DNA from: Mesorhizobium sp.
Lineage (GTDB): Bacteria > Pseudomonadota > Alphaproteobacteria > Rhizobiales > Rhizobiaceae
Direction: 5' to 3'
Assembly: GCA_022833215.1 (NCBI GenBank)
Contig: JAIPUZ010000115.1
Span: 1 to 64,000, forward strand
Length of the DNA: 64,000 nucleotides
The stretch's first letter is position 1, and each line of letters opens with the position of its first letter. A program made the position numbers and the translations under genes. Positions 9,253-18,691 of the stretch are shown in pieces. The notes below the pieces were generated by a model, which saw only the letters and a list, made by a program, of their open reading frames with translations, was not told the DNA's origin and did no database searches.

Positions 9253-10209
9253 ATGGAGCCAACGGGCGCAACGTCATGGCCACGAAATGTTTCGGATCCC
9301 GGGCCTGTCACCCCGCAGGAGGCCGAGCGCCTGCGCGAACGTGCGTGCTTCGTGCGGCTTGAGACGATCAGGCTGATCTCGATCGCCAAGGTCGGGCACT
9401 ATTCGTCCGTCTTTTCCTGCGCCGAAATCTTCTCGACCCTCTACTACGACACCATGAACATTCGTCGCGGCGAGCCCGGCTGGCCCGGGCGCGACCGCTT
9501 CCTGATGGGCAAGGGCCATGCGGCGGTCGGTCAGTTTCCTGTGCTGGCCGATCTCGACTTCTTCGACAAAGCCTGGCTCGACGACTACACCCGCCTGGGC
9601 AGCCCGCTGGGCGACCACCCCGACATGCGCAAGGTTCCCGGTGTCGATTTCAGCTCCGGCTCGATCGGCCACGCTCTTTCGAACGGCGTCGGCATGGCGC
9701 TGGGCGCGCGCTTCCGCAAGCAGGATTTCGACGTATTCGTGCTGCTGGGCGACGGTGAGATGCAGGAAGGGCAGGTCTGGGAAGCCGCGCTCAGCGCCGC
9801 GACCCACAGGCTGGGGCGGCTGGTGGCCATCGTGGACCGCAACGGCTACCAGCTCGACGGCAGTGTCGACGACATTGCCGCCGTGGAGCCGCTCGCCGAC
9901 AAGTGGCGGGCTTTCGGCTGGGTTGTGCACGAGGTCGACGGCCACGATGTGGTTGCGCTGGCCAACCTGCTGCGCCGGATCAAGGCCGACCGGACGCGCA
10001 GCCAGCCCTGCTGCATCATTGCCCGAACCGTGAAGGGCAAGGGCATCGACTACATGGAAACGGAACCGGGCTGGCACCTCGGCTACCTTGCGCCGGAAGA
10101 CGAACGCCGCGCGCGCGAAACCATCCTTGCCGGCGCCGATGCGGCCAATGCCGAGGTGGCGGGCAACGGCATCGCCAGCGCCGTCATGACCAGCGAAGGT
10201 ACAGCATGA
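9253..10209 (+). CDS. Transketolase-like N-terminal subunit (TPP binding)
   Basis: The N-terminal (TPP-binding) half of a split transketolase, 318 residues. It has the diphosphate motif GDGEMQEGQVWEAAL ending in the NGYQLDG segment and the GHAAVGQFPVLA substrate-channel region. The start is the ATG at 9253 after AAGGGGACAAA. It overlaps the next gene by ATGA, so the two halves are translationally coupled, as is common for split transketolases in carbohydrate catabolic loci. It transfers two-carbon ketol units; the physiological sugar is unknown. Confidence 0.92.
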   Translation: MEPTGATSWPRNVSDPGPVTPQEAERLRERACFVRLETIRLISIAKVGHYSSVFSCAEIFSTLYYDTMNIRRGEPGWPGRDRFLMGKGHAAVGQFPVLADLDFFDKAWLDDYTRLGSPLGDHPDMRKVPGVDFSSGSIGHALSNGVGMALGARFRKQDFDVFVLLGDGEMQEGQVWEAALSAATHRLGRLVAIVDRNGYQLDGSVDDIAAVEPLADKWRAFGWVVHEVDGHDVVALANLLRRIKADRTRSQPCCIIARTVKGKGIDYMETEPGWHLGYLAPEDERRARETILAGADAANAEVAGNGIASAVMTSEGTA

Positions 10210-11183
10210 ATTCGACCCTCCATCCCGACAGCTGGCAGTATCGCGAACTCAACAAGCGCGCGCCTTCGCTCTCCGTTCTTTCCGACACCCTCATCGAACT
10301 CGCCGAGGCCGGACATCCGGTGGTGGCCGGAACGGCCGACCTCCAGCACTCCAACGGCCTGGCAGGCTTCGCCGGACGTTTTCCGGAACGCTTCACCCAG
10401 TTCGGCATATCGGAGCAGAACATGGTGTCGGCGGCGGCGGGCATGGCCACGACGGGCGTGATCCCCTATGTCGCCACCTTCGCCTCGTTCCTGGCCCTGC
10501 TGTGCTGCGAGCAGATCCGCATGGACGTCGCCTATTGCGCGCAACCGGTGCGGCTGATCGGTCATCACACCGGCATTTCGATGGGCTTCTACGGCACATC
10601 CCACCACGCCACCGAAGACATCGCCATCATGCGTTCCATCGCCGATCTGACCGTGGTGTCGCCTGCCGACGGCCCGCAATTCGCCGCCGCGCTCAGAGCT
10701 TCCGTCGATTACCCGCAGCCCATTTATTTCCGTATCTCCCGGGGGCACGATCCTGAAGTCTACGCGCGCGATACGCCCTTCGAATTCGGAAAGGCGATCA
10801 TCCACGAGCTTGGCCGGGACCTCACCATCATAGCGACGGGCATGCCCGTTCATCCGGCCCGGACCGCGATGCGGACCTTGCAGGAAGAGGGCTATTCCGT
10901 CGGGCTGATCGACATGCATACGATCAAGCCCCTGGACCGCGCGGCGGTGATGCAGGCGGCGAAAACCTCGCGGATGATCCTGACCGTGGAAGAGCACAAC
11001 GTGCTTGGCGGTCTGGGCGGCGCGGTTGCGGAAGTGCTGGCGGAAGAGGGCGGCGGCGCGCGTCTGGTCCGTCACGGCATCAGGGACGAATTCAGCCTCA
11101 TCGCCCCGCCGACCCATCTTTATCGCCATTACAGGCTCGACGCGAAAGGCGTGGAAGAGACAGCGCGCGCGCTGCTCGCCTGA
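10206..11183 (+). CDS. Transketolase-like C-terminal subunit
   Basis: The pyrimidine-binding and C-terminal domains of the split transketolase, 325 residues. It has the catalytic-glutamate region FGISEQNMVSAAAGMA, the HHTGISMGFYGTSHHATED loop, and the C-terminal transketolase domain beginning near EFGKAIIHELGRD. The start is the ATG at 10206, overlapping the stop of the N-terminal half. Residues upstream in the same frame are antisense-quality and not part of the gene. It must pair with the protein at 9253 to be active. Confidence 0.92.
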   Translation: MNSTLHPDSWQYRELNKRAPSLSVLSDTLIELAEAGHPVVAGTADLQHSNGLAGFAGRFPERFTQFGISEQNMVSAAAGMATTGVIPYVATFASFLALLCCEQIRMDVAYCAQPVRLIGHHTGISMGFYGTSHHATEDIAIMRSIADLTVVSPADGPQFAAALRASVDYPQPIYFRISRGHDPEVYARDTPFEFGKAIIHELGRDLTIIATGMPVHPARTAMRTLQEEGYSVGLIDMHTIKPLDRAAVMQAAKTSRMILTVEEHNVLGGLGGAVAEVLAEEGGGARLVRHGIRDEFSLIAPPTHLYRHYRLDAKGVEETARALLA

Positions 11184-11287
11184 AGCGGCGGGCCGGCCCC
11201 GGCACACGTGCCCACCGGCAAATTATATCTTGTAGAATCGTCCCCAAGGTGATGACGCTATGCAAAAAGGTGGAAGGAGAAGCAACC

Positions 11288-11965
11288 GTGAACATCCAGC
11301 CGCTAGAGCAGGGCAACCTTTCCGCCCGCGCCTACATTGCCTTGCGCGAAGGGTTGATCTCCGGTCAGTTCAGGCCCGGGCAAAGGCTGGTGATGCAGGA
11401 TCTTGCCGAGAAGCTCGGCACCAGCGTCACTCCGGTTCGCGAGGCATGCCTGCGGCTGGTCAGCGAGCGGGGGCTGGAACTGCGTTCGGGCCGCTTTGTC
11501 ACCGTGCCGCCGATGACGCTGGCCCGCTACATGGAAGTGAGAACCATACGGCTCTCGCTGGAAGGACTGGCCGCCGGGCTGGCCGCCGAAACCGCCACGG
11601 AAGAAGAGATCGACCGGCTGGTGGAGATCCAGACGATCTTCGAGAAGGTCGACCGGGCCGGCGACCCGGAGGACGCCTTCCGCTACAATCGCGATTTCCA
11701 CTTCGCGGTCTACAGGCTTTCCAGAATGGATATGCTGGTTGCGCATATCGAAAGCCTCTGGGTGTCGATGGGGCCGATGCTGACCGTCTTCTTCAAGGAA
11801 GGCGAGCACAAATATATCGGTGCCGCGGAGCATCAGAACGTGATCGCGGCGCTGAGGGAGCGCAAGCCGGCCAAAGCGAGGACCGCGATCGAGCGGGACC
11901 TCATTCTGGGCGGCGAGGATTTCCTCCGTTTCCTGCGCACCCATGAAGAATTCGCCGTCAGCTGA
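11288..11965 (+). CDS. GntR-family transcriptional regulator (FCD type)
   Basis: A 225-residue regulator with an N-terminal winged helix (about residues 10-75; GQRLVMQDLAEKLGTS followed by VTPVREACLRL) and a helical FCD ligand domain. The best start is the GTG at 11288, with AAGGAG eight bases upstream; an ATG at 11249 adds thirteen unlikely residues. It follows the transketolase pair by about 100 bases. It probably represses the divergent aminotransferase/dehydrogenase and transketolase units through the palindrome at 9198. Confidence 0.88.
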   Translation: MNIQPLEQGNLSARAYIALREGLISGQFRPGQRLVMQDLAEKLGTSVTPVREACLRLVSERGLELRSGRFVTVPPMTLARYMEVRTIRLSLEGLAAGLAAETATEEEIDRLVEIQTIFEKVDRAGDPEDAFRYNRDFHFAVYRLSRMDMLVAHIESLWVSMGPMLTVFFKEGEHKYIGAAEHQNVIAALRERKPAKARTAIERDLILGGEDFLRFLRTHEEFAVS

Positions 11966-12351
11966 ACAGCCCGGCGCAGCAACGGCAGCTGATGACGGCC
12001 TTGCGAAATATCCGGGCCGCGGCCCGGACGATGTGAACGATCATATCCATGCCAATCCCGGCGCCTGCCTCTGCATAGAGGCGCTTGCCCGCATCGCCCG
12101 CCTCTCGCCGAGCCATTTTCCTGCGCGCCTTCCGGCAGACCACCGGCCAATCCCCGCATCAATATGTGCTGCAATGCCGGCTCGACCTTGCCGAACGGCT
12201 CATCGCCTCATCCGGCAAGCCGTTTGCCGAAATCGCGGCGCTGTGCGGCTTTTCCAGTCACAGCCACCTGTCGTCCGCCATGAAACGTTGCCGCGGGGCA
12301 AGCCCCGGCGACCTGCGGCGCCAGGCCGGCAAACCCTCCCGCCACATCTGA
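11943..12351 (+). pseudogene. AraC-type DNA-binding domain, broken by a one-base frameshift
   Basis: Two frames together spell an AraC/XylS helix-turn-helix domain. The first, from the ATG at 11943, gives IEALARIARLSPSHF. The second, from about 12121 to 12351, gives LRAFRQTTGQSPHQYVLQ and AEIAALCGFSSHSHLSSAMKR. The switch falls at CATTTTCCTG near 12120 and needs one extra base. Only the DNA-binding part is present (about 136 residues), and the frame begins 23 bases inside the GntR gene. It is either a decayed regulator or a sequencing error. Confidence 0.75.
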
Positions 12352-12485
12352 AGCCGGACGGACGGACGGATCGCAGCTTTTCGGGATTTTCTTGCGGCGG
12401 CCGGCGTCCCTGCGCTACGCATCGTGCGTAGCCGGCCCGGTTCCGGGTAGATTCCGCGCAGGCAGTCCGCAGGGTGGAGGCACAT

Positions 12486-13088
12486 ATGAATGTCGACGCG
12501 CCGATCCAGGCGAGCCACGAGATATTCGTGCATATCCGCATCATCGTGGGGATGGTGCTGGGCATCAGCGTCGCCCGTTTGGTCACCGGCGTCACCCGCT
12601 TCCTCCAGCATCCGGGCAAGGAGAAGATCTATGCCGTCCATCTGGGCTGGGTGGCGTTCCTCTTCCTGTTCATCATCCATTTCTGGTGGTTCGAGTTCGC
12701 CCTATCACAGATCAGGGTCTGGACCTTTCCCCTCTATTTCCTGCTGATCTGCTATTCGATCGTCTTCGTCATGCTGGCGGCGATGCTGTTTCCCGACCAG
12801 ATCAGCGAATACAAGGGCTTCCGCGACTATTTCCGCCAGCGCCGGAAATGGTTCTACGCCCTCCTTCTCATTCTGCTGCTGGTGGACGTCATCGACACGA
12901 TGACCAAGGGCCAGAGCTACTACCACCATGTCTACGGCTGGGCCTATCCGGTGCGGCAGTCGCTGCTCGTCGCCGGCGCGGCCGGCGCACTCTTTGTCGA
13001 TTCCGAACGCTATGACGCCGTCTTCGTCGCATTCGCCCTGCTCTTCCAGATCGTCTGGATCCTCACGCTGTTCGACGTTCTCGCATGA
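12486..13088 (+). CDS. Uncharacterised six-helix membrane protein
   Basis: A 200-residue hydrophobic protein with about six predicted membrane segments, near residues 20-41, 51-73, 82-103, 120-137, 150-167 and 178-197. Short loops are rich in Arg, Lys and Tyr. The start is the ATG at 12486 with GTGGAGG six bases upstream; an ATG at 12474 has none. I do not recognise the family. No neighbours suggest a role: it stands alone between a decayed AraC fragment and stress-related genes. Confidence 0.75.
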   Translation: MNVDAPIQASHEIFVHIRIIVGMVLGISVARLVTGVTRFLQHPGKEKIYAVHLGWVAFLFLFIIHFWWFEFALSQIRVWTFPLYFLLICYSIVFVMLAAMLFPDQISEYKGFRDYFRQRRKWFYALLLILLLVDVIDTMTKGQSYYHHVYGWAYPVRQSLLVAGAAGALFVDSERYDAVFVAFALLFQIVWILTLFDVLA

Positions 13089-13213
13089 TCCGACACCGCA
13101 CCGGACGCCGGCGCGGGTCGCTCCCCCGGGGCAAAGCCTTTGATCCATCGCAAGCGCTGCGGTTCCGGCATCTGCTATGAAGGGATGTGAAGAAAGCACT
13201 GCGGAGCATTCCC

Positions 13214-13417
13214 ATGAGCTTCAAGACAATCCTGACAGTGACGGCCCCCGGCCATGGCGACGCCGATTTCAGGCTCGGCGCCGCGCTTTGTGAGGACGCG
13301 GATGACGAGATCGGGTTTCGCCTCGGCGAGGAAAGCTTCGTGACGGGCGAGCATGTCCCGATCAGACATGACGGGACAATGCACACCTATCAGGTTGCAC
13401 TGGTCGAAAAACCCTGA
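13214..13417 (+). CDS. Small hypothetical protein
   Basis: A 67-residue ORF from the ATG at 13214 (MSFKTILTVTAPGHGDADF), with CGGAG seven bases upstream; a GTG at 13187 would add nine residues. The beginning resembles the first strand of universal stress proteins, and the second half (VTGEHVPIRHDGTMHTYQVAL) looks like a separate small beta module. It sits 72 bases before a genuine UspA gene, so a partial duplicate of one is possible. Moderate confidence that it is expressed. Confidence 0.45.
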   Translation: MSFKTILTVTAPGHGDADFRLGAALCEDADDEIGFRLGEESFVTGEHVPIRHDGTMHTYQVALVEKP

Positions 13418-13489
13418 TCCCCTCGACCGGGCACCGGCACAGAACGCCTGCAACAGAGAACGCCGCACACAATGTCAGCGAGGAAAGAA

Positions 13490-13936
13490 ATGTACAAACA
13501 TATCCTTATTGCAACCGATGGCTCGGAACTCGCAGCCAGAGGCGTCGAACACGGTCTGGCGCTCGCCGCGCCGCTGGGCGCCAGGGTGACGGTGCTGAGC
13601 GTTTCGGAACCGCTGCGGCAGGCGGCGGCGCGCGCGGCCGCTCTCGGCGGCATCGCCGATCCGGTTGGCCGCTACGACCAGCAGATCGATGAGGAGATGA
13701 AGAACCGCTTCCGGTCGATCGAGCAGCGCGCGGCCGAACACGGCGTCACCGTCGATCTGCTGCATGAGATTGACGATCATCCCGCCGAGGCCATCGTCAG
13801 GACAGCGAAGCTGCGGGATTGCGATGTGATCGTGATGTCGTCGCATGGGCGGCGTGGCGCTGCGCGCCTGCTGCTCGGCAGCCAGACCGCGGAAGTGCTG
13901 GCCCACACCACGCTGCCTGTGCTCGTCGTGCGCTGA
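13490..13936 (+). CDS. Universal stress protein (UspA family)
   Basis: A 148-residue single-domain Usp protein. The N-terminal strand YKHILIATDGSE and the nucleotide-binding segment SSHGRRGAARLLLGSQTAEVL match ATP-binding members (SH-G-9X-GS). The final strand is LPVLVVR. The start is the ATG at 13490 directly after AGGAAAGAA; an ATG at 13472 adds six residues without a better site. It is monocistronic and convergent with the aminotransferase at 14024, with a strong hairpin between them. Its cellular role is general stress tolerance. Confidence 0.92.
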   Translation: MYKHILIATDGSELAARGVEHGLALAAPLGARVTVLSVSEPLRQAAARAAALGGIADPVGRYDQQIDEEMKNRFRSIEQRAAEHGVTVDLLHEIDDHPAEAIVRTAKLRDCDVIVMSSHGRRGAARLLLGSQTAEVLAHTTLPVLVVR

Positions 13937-13977
13937 AGCCGGGAGAGCGCCCGGCGTCGGTCCGCGCGGCAACGCAG

Positions 13978-14018
13978 GGCCCGGACGCCGGAACAGGAGA
14001 TGGCCGGCGTTCCGGGCC
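13978..14018. terminator. Bidirectional hairpin between convergent genes
   Basis: GGCCCGG-ACGCCGG (13978-13991) pairs with CCGGCGT-T-CCGGGCC (14004-14018), a 14-bp stem with one bulged base and a 12-base loop. It sits exactly between the stops of the Usp gene and the minus-strand aminotransferase. No T run follows. Confidence 0.55.
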
Positions 14019-14023
14019 GGATA

Positions 14024-15397
14024 TCAGATGCCTGCCGTTGGCAGCCTGAGCTCCCACGCCAGAGCGCTCAGGGTGTCGTCAAGTATGGAGAGGATCTCGT
14101 CCACCTCGGCCCCGGTCACGATCATCGGCGGACAGATCAGGAAGTGATCGCCCTCGACGCCACCGCGCGTGCGGCGCGAATAGATGATGAGCCCGCGCTC
14201 ATAGGCCAGCTCGACCACCCTGTTATAGGCGTTGAGCCCGGCCGGAAGCGGCGCCATCGTCTGCTTGTCCGAAACGAATTCGGCAGCCAGAAGCAGGCCC
14301 TTGCCGCGCACGTCTCCGATGAAGGGGTAGCGTTCGGCCAATGCATGAAGCCCGGCCTTGAGACGGTCGCCCATGCGCGTGGCATTTGCCAGAAGATCGA
14401 GCCTGTCGATCTCTCCCAGCACCGCAAGACCCGCCGAACAGGCCAGCGGGTTGCCGGCATAGGTGTAGCCATGGGCGAAGCCGCCCATGCTCAGCACCGG
14501 CTGCACCAGCCGGTCCGAGGCGATCATGGCGCCAAGCGGTGCATAACCGGCGCCGAGACCCTTCGACAGGGCGACGATGTCGGGCCGGCAATTCCAGTGG
14601 TCGCCGCCGAGATATTTGCCGGTGCGGCCGGCGCCGCTCATGACCTCGTCATGAATGAGAAGAACGCCGTAGCGGTCGCAGATCTCGCGGATGCGGGCGT
14701 AGTAGCTGTCGGGGGCAACGAGCGCCCCGGTTGAAGCGCCGCCGATCGGCTCCATGATGAAGGCCAGCACGGATTCGGGGCCTTCGGCCTCGATCCGGGC
14801 CTCCAGAAGATCGGCGTATTTCAGCCCGCGCTCCTCCATCGTCAGATTGTCGCGGTCCAGATAGGCGGTCGGAGCCGCGATCTTCGGCATGGCCGGCAGC
14901 ATCGGCGTGAACGGCGCGGTGAGCGCATTGTAGCCTGTGACCGCCAGAGCCCCGAGCGTCGCGCCATGATAGGAAGGGAAGCGGGAAATAACCTTCCAGC
15001 GGCCGGCCTGATCGGTGGCAACCGCCCACTGGCGGGCCAGCTTGATGGCCGATTCAACCGCTTCGGAACCGCCGGAGACGAAGAACACCTTGTCCAGATC
15101 GCCCGGCATCCGTCCTGCCAGCCTGCGCGCCAGCTCCTCGGCCGGCTCGTTCTCGAAATGCAGCCGGTAGATGAAGGTGGCCCGGTCCAGCTGCGCCTTC
15201 ATGGCCGCGATCACATTGGGATTGGAATGGCCGATGTTGACGACCATCGCGCCGGAGGAGCCATCGATGACCCGCCGTCCGTTTTCGTCCCAGATGTAGA
15301 TGCCCTCTGCATGAGTGGCCTGCGGGCGACGGCTGCGCGACTGATAGAACAGGTGCGAGGGAGCGCGCTCCGGATTGCTGATGGTGATGTCGGACAT
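14024..15397 (-). CDS. Class III aminotransferase linked to an amino-acid ABC transporter
   Basis: A fold-type I aminotransferase of 457 residues. Key segments are VSGGSEAVESAIKLARQW (PLP phosphate), LLIHDEVMSGAGRTG (aspartate) and IVALSKGLGAGYAPLG (Schiff-base lysine). The start is MSDITISNPERAP at 15397; the frame continues upstream for 63 codons without family similarity. It lies 40 bases after the ABC ATPase gene and is the last gene of the binding protein-permease-permease-ATPase operon. It therefore probably transaminates the imported amine or amino acid. Confidence 0.9.
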   Translation of the reverse strand: MSDITISNPERAPSHLFYQSRSRRPQATHAEGIYIWDENGRRVIDGSSGAMVVNIGHSNPNVIAAMKAQLDRATFIYRLHFENEPAEELARRLAGRMPGDLDKVFFVSGGSEAVESAIKLARQWAVATDQAGRWKVISRFPSYHGATLGALAVTGYNALTAPFTPMLPAMPKIAAPTAYLDRDNLTMEERGLKYADLLEARIEAEGPESVLAFIMEPIGGASTGALVAPDSYYARIREICDRYGVLLIHDEVMSGAGRTGKYLGGDHWNCRPDIVALSKGLGAGYAPLGAMIASDRLVQPVLSMGGFAHGYTYAGNPLACSAGLAVLGEIDRLDLLANATRMGDRLKAGLHALAERYPFIGDVRGKGLLLAAEFVSDKQTMAPLPAGLNAYNRVVELAYERGLIIYSRRTRGGVEGDHFLICPPMIVTGAEVDEILSILDDTLSALAWELRLPTAGI

Positions 15398-15437
15398 GAT
15401 CGGACTTTCGGCTATGGCCCGCGTTGCGGGTCCTCGT

Positions 15438-16202
15438 TCAGGCGGAAAGGTGCTTGCGCAGGAACTGCCGGGTGCGTTCCTGCAGGGGGTTGCGGAAGAG
15501 TTGCGCGGGAGGGCCTTCCTCGACGACAACGCCGCCATCCATGAAGATGACATAGTCCGACACCTCGTCGGCAAAACGCATCTCATGCGTGACGATCAGC
15601 ATGGTCATGTGTTCGACGGCGAGTTGCTTCATCACGGCGTTGACCTCATCGACGAGCTCCGGGTCGAGCGCTGATGTCGCCTCGTCGAAGAGCATCACCT
15701 TGGGTTTCATGGCCAGCGCCCTGGCGATGGCCACACGCTGCTTCTGCCCGCCGGACAGCCGCGACGGATAGACGTCGACCTTGTCGGCCAGACCCACCTT
15801 GGCCAGCAGGTCGCAGGCCAGTTCGCGCGCCTGTGCCTTCGCCATGCCCTTCAGCTTGATCGGCCCAAGGGTGATATTCTCCAGCACCGTGAGATGCGGG
15901 AACAGGTTGAAGTGCTGGAACACCATGCCCATCTGCTGGCGCACATGGTTGATGTGGCGCTCATAGGCCATGCCCTGAATGTCGAGGTTGACCCTTTCGC
16001 CATCCAGCCAGACCTCGCCCTCGTTCAGCGTTTCAAGCTGGTTGATCGAGCGCAGCAGCGTCGATTTTCCGGACCCGGAAGGACCGATCAGCGCAAAGAT
16101 CTGCCCCTTGCCGACCGAAAAATCGATCCCCTTCAGCACTTCCAGATGGCCGAACGATTTGCGTGCGTTGCGCACTTCGACCATGGGCGTGTTTTTTGTC
16201 AT
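15438..16202 (-). CDS. Polar amino-acid ABC transporter ATPase (GlnQ/HisP-like)
   Basis: A 254-residue ATP-binding subunit. Walker [10 protein letters not shown], the Q-loop [16 protein letters not shown], signature LSGGQKQR, Walker [13 protein letters not shown] and the H-loop VTHEMRFA are all intact. It drives import through the two permeases encoded at 16199 and 16869. The ATG overlaps the upstream permease stop by four bases (ATGA), giving translational coupling. Confidence 0.95.
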   Translation of the reverse strand: MTKNTPMVEVRNARKSFGHLEVLKGIDFSVGKGQIFALIGPSGSGKSTLLRSINQLETLNEGEVWLDGERVNLDIQGMAYERHINHVRQQMGMVFQHFNLFPHLTVLENITLGPIKLKGMAKAQARELACDLLAKVGLADKVDVYPSRLSGGQKQRVAIARALAMKPKVMLFDEATSALDPELVDEVNAVMKQLAVEHMTMLIVTHEMRFADEVSDYVIFMDGGVVVEEGPPAQLFRNPLQERTRQFLRKHLSA

Positions 16203-16858
16203 TTTGTAGCCTCCACGCGCTTTTCGATCAGCGCCAGCACGCCTTCGAGCAGCAGGTTGAGCAGATAATAGATTGCCGCCACGGCGATGTAGAACTCGAA
16301 GGGACGGAAGGTGGAGGAAATGCCGAGCTGGGCTGCATTGACCAGTTCCGCGATGCCGATCACCGAGACCAGCGACGATTCCTTCAGCAGCGCGATCATG
16401 TTGCTGCCGATGGGCGGCAGGGTCAGGCGCACGGCCTGAGGCACGACCACATAGCGCAGGGTTTGCAGCCGCCCGAAGCCGAGCGAGCGCGAACCCTCGG
16501 TCTGCCCCTTGTCGATGCTGGCGATGCCGGCGCGCAGGATATCGGCATTATAGACCGCATAGTGGAGGCCGAGGCCGATGACACCCGACCAGATCGCGGG
16601 AATGTCGATGCCGATCTGCACCAGCCCGAAATAGATCAGGAAGAGTTGCAGAAGCAGCGGCGTGCCCATGAACAGCCACATGAAGCCCGCGACCGGGGCG
16701 CGGATGACGGCCGGGGCATAGAGCAGCGCCACCGCGAAGACGACGCCCATGCCGAAGCTCAAAAACCCCGCCAGCACCGAAATCAGCGCCGTCCACCACG
16801 CTCCCCAGGCAAGGAACGGCAGATATTCGACGAGAACCGTGAAATCCAGACCCTGCAT
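16199..16858 (-). CDS. Amino-acid ABC transporter permease (HisM/GlnP family)
   Basis: A 219-residue inner-membrane protein with about five membrane spans and the coupling EAA-type loop ([21 protein letters not shown]). The start is the ATG at 16858, preceded by GAGGG seven bases upstream. That site overlaps the end region of the other permease gene. An in-frame TTG at 16882 would add eight residues. It forms a heterodimeric channel with the permease at 16869. Confidence 0.93.
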   Translation of the reverse strand: MQGLDFTVLVEYLPFLAWGAWWTALISVLAGFLSFGMGVVFAVALLYAPAVIRAPVAGFMWLFMGTPLLLQLFLIYFGLVQIGIDIPAIWSGVIGLGLHYAVYNADILRAGIASIDKGQTEGSRSLGFGRLQTLRYVVVPQAVRLTLPPIGSNMIALLKESSLVSVIGIAELVNAAQLGISSTFRPFEFYIAVAAIYYLLNLLLEGVLALIEKRVEATK

Positions 16859-16868
16859 GCGCGTGCCC

Positions 16869-17516
16869 TCAGTCGATCGCAAAGCGCCGGTCGGCCAGCC
16901 GCACCAGCATGGTCACGACGATCACGATCAGCATGTAGAGAAGGGCGGCGACGGTGAAGACCTCGAACGGCTTGTAGGTGGAGGAAATGTAGCGCTGCGC
17001 CGTATAGGCCAGATCGATCACCGAGATTGCCGAAACCAGCGACGACCCCTTGATCAGCGCCACCGTGTTGACACCCAGCGGCCGGATCATCAGCCGCGCC
17101 GCCTGCGGCAGGATCACCAGCCACATGGTGCGCGCACGGCCGAAGCCGATGGTGCGGGCAGCCTCGCGCTGGCCATTGTCGACGGCAAGGATCGCGCCGC
17201 GCATGGACTCCGCCATATAGGCCGCAATGTTCATGCCCAGACCGATCCAGCCCGCGGTGAAGGGCGACAGGTTGATGCCGATCTGCGGACCGCCGAAATA
17301 AAGCAGGAAAAGCTGCACAAGGCAGGGAGTGCCGCGAAAGACGCTGACATAGGCGGTGCCGGCGAAGCGAAGGGCCCGGCTGCGCGACAGCCGCATTGCC
17401 GTAAGCGCGGCAGCAAGCACCATGCCCAGAACGAAGGCCAGGAACGAGATGACGACCGTCACCCCGGCCGCTTCCAGGAAATAGGGAAAAATCCTCTGGA
17501 TCAGCGCGATGTCCAT
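16869..17516 (-). CDS. Amino-acid ABC transporter permease (HisQ/GlnP family)
   Basis: A 215-residue membrane permease that is the partner of the protein at 16199; the coupling loop is REAARTIGFGRARTMWLVILPQAA. The start is the ATG at 17516 with GGGAGGGG just upstream. It lies 48 bases after the binding-protein gene, and the gap holds a strong hairpin that probably lowers permease expression relative to the binding protein. Confidence 0.93.
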   Translation of the reverse strand: MDIALIQRIFPYFLEAAGVTVVISFLAFVLGMVLAAALTAMRLSRSRALRFAGTAYVSVFRGTPCLVQLFLLYFGGPQIGINLSPFTAGWIGLGMNIAAYMAESMRGAILAVDNGQREAARTIGFGRARTMWLVILPQAARLMIRPLGVNTVALIKGSSLVSAISVIDLAYTAQRYISSTYKPFEVFTVAALLYMLIVIVVTMLVRLADRRFAID

Positions 17517-17534
17517 CGTCCCCTCCCATGGAAG

Positions 17535-17555
17535 GCCGGGCCCTCAGGGCCCGGC
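17535..17555 (-). terminator. Intercistronic hairpin between binding protein and permease genes
   Basis: GCCGGGCCC pairs with GGGCCCGGC around a TCA loop, a 9-bp GC stem without a T run. Its place just after the binding-protein stop is typical of partial terminators or mRNA-stabilising hairpins that raise binding-protein levels over the permeases. Confidence 0.6.
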
Positions 17556-17564
17556 GAATGGTGA

Positions 17565-18353
17565 TCAGCGGATGTCGCGGCCGATCCACTTGGTGGCAAT
17601 GGTTTCGTAGGTGCCGTCGGCCATCATGTCGTCGAGCGCCTTCTGCATCGCTGCCTTGAGTTCCGGATTGTCCTTGCGGATCGCGATGCCGATGCCGACG
17701 CTGGCGCCCTCGATATCGGGGATGTCGAGCATGTGGATCGGATCGCCGGTTTCCTTGATGACGGCCAGCAACGCGATGTAGTCGACCACGACCGCATCGA
17801 CGCGGCCGGCCTTCAGTTCCATCACAAGCTCGGGAAGCCCCTTGTAGGTGCGGATCGTCCAGCCACCCGTCTCGCGCGCCCATTTCTCATGGGTTTCGCC
17901 GAGCGTCACGCCGAGGGTCTTGCCCTTGAGATCGTCCAGACCCTTCACCGTCGAGTCGTTCAGCACGAAGATGCCGCGGCCGTCGCGATAATACGGTCCG
18001 ACGAAATCGACGACTTTCTGCCGTTCCTCGGTGATGGCCATCGAGCCGACGATGGAATCGTACTTCTTCGCCAGAAGGCCCGGAATGATGCCGTCCCACG
18101 CCGTTGTGAGAGCCTCGCCCTTCACGCCGAGGCGGGTGGCGATCTCGTTGGCGATGTCGACGTCGAAACCGACAAGTTGGTTCTGCTCATCGATCATGCT
18201 GAAGGGCGGATACTGGCCCGACATGGCCGCGCTCAGCTTGCCGGACTCCCTGATCGAGGCAAGTTCATCGGCCCCGGCCGGCAACGCTGCGCTGAAAGCC
18301 AGCCCCAGAACGAGCGCGGAGCGCATCGCGACCCGTGAAATGGATTGAAACAT
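17565..18353 (-). CDS. Polar amino-acid ABC transporter substrate-binding protein (SBP family 3)
   Basis: A 262-residue periplasmic binding protein. A signal peptide of about 25 residues (ALVLGLAFSAALPAGADE) precedes a type 3 fold with YPPFSMIDEQNQLVGFDVDIANEIA near the start and GSMAITEERQKVVDFVGPYY in the ligand region. The start is the ATG at 18353, with GGGAG upstream; the longer frame to 18440 reads through the leader. It is the first gene of the minus-strand operon that runs to 14024. The ligand is an amino acid or similar polar compound. Confidence 0.93.
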   Translation of the reverse strand: MFQSISRVAMRSALVLGLAFSAALPAGADELASIRESGKLSAAMSGQYPPFSMIDEQNQLVGFDVDIANEIATRLGVKGEALTTAWDGIIPGLLAKKYDSIVGSMAITEERQKVVDFVGPYYRDGRGIFVLNDSTVKGLDDLKGKTLGVTLGETHEKWARETGGWTIRTYKGLPELVMELKAGRVDAVVVDYIALLAVIKETGDPIHMLDIPDIEGASVGIGIAIRKDNPELKAAMQKALDDMMADGTYETIATKWIGRDIR

Positions 18354-18442
18354 GGAGGACTCCCGCTGGTGATTGTTATCGATTGTTATGGATCGGTGCG
18401 TTCCGAAATTTTTTCTGGATACTCGCGTGCGGCAGGTCATTC

Positions 18443-18468
18443 TTCAAATAGATAGTTTGAATATCAAA
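18443..18468. promoter_or_regulatory. Overlapping inverted repeats, operator-like
   Basis: TTCAAA-N7-TTTGAA (18443-18461) overlaps TTTGA-ATA-TCAAA (18456-18468) in an AT-rich patch about 100 bases upstream of the binding-protein start. It is a likely regulator site for the ABC/aminotransferase operon (inference). Confidence 0.4.
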
Positions 18469-18691
18469 TATAGACCTGGACAATGACCGTTAGGCTGCCG
18501 CCCGGACGCAACCACCGAGCGGGACCGCAGTCACCGGGAACCATCACAGGATTCGCTCCGGCGTCACGCATAGCCGGGCCGATTCGACAAAGACCCCCCC
18601 TATCAGATCGCCCTTGGCGCGGGGGAGCTAGATTTCAAAAATGGCGAGAATGAGCATGGTCTGGCTGACGACGGCGGCAAAGGCGCGCAAC

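Noticed and set aside
13214..13417. A complete second universal stress protein
   Set aside because: Only the first strand resembles Usp; the nucleotide-binding segment is missing and the protein is half the usual length.
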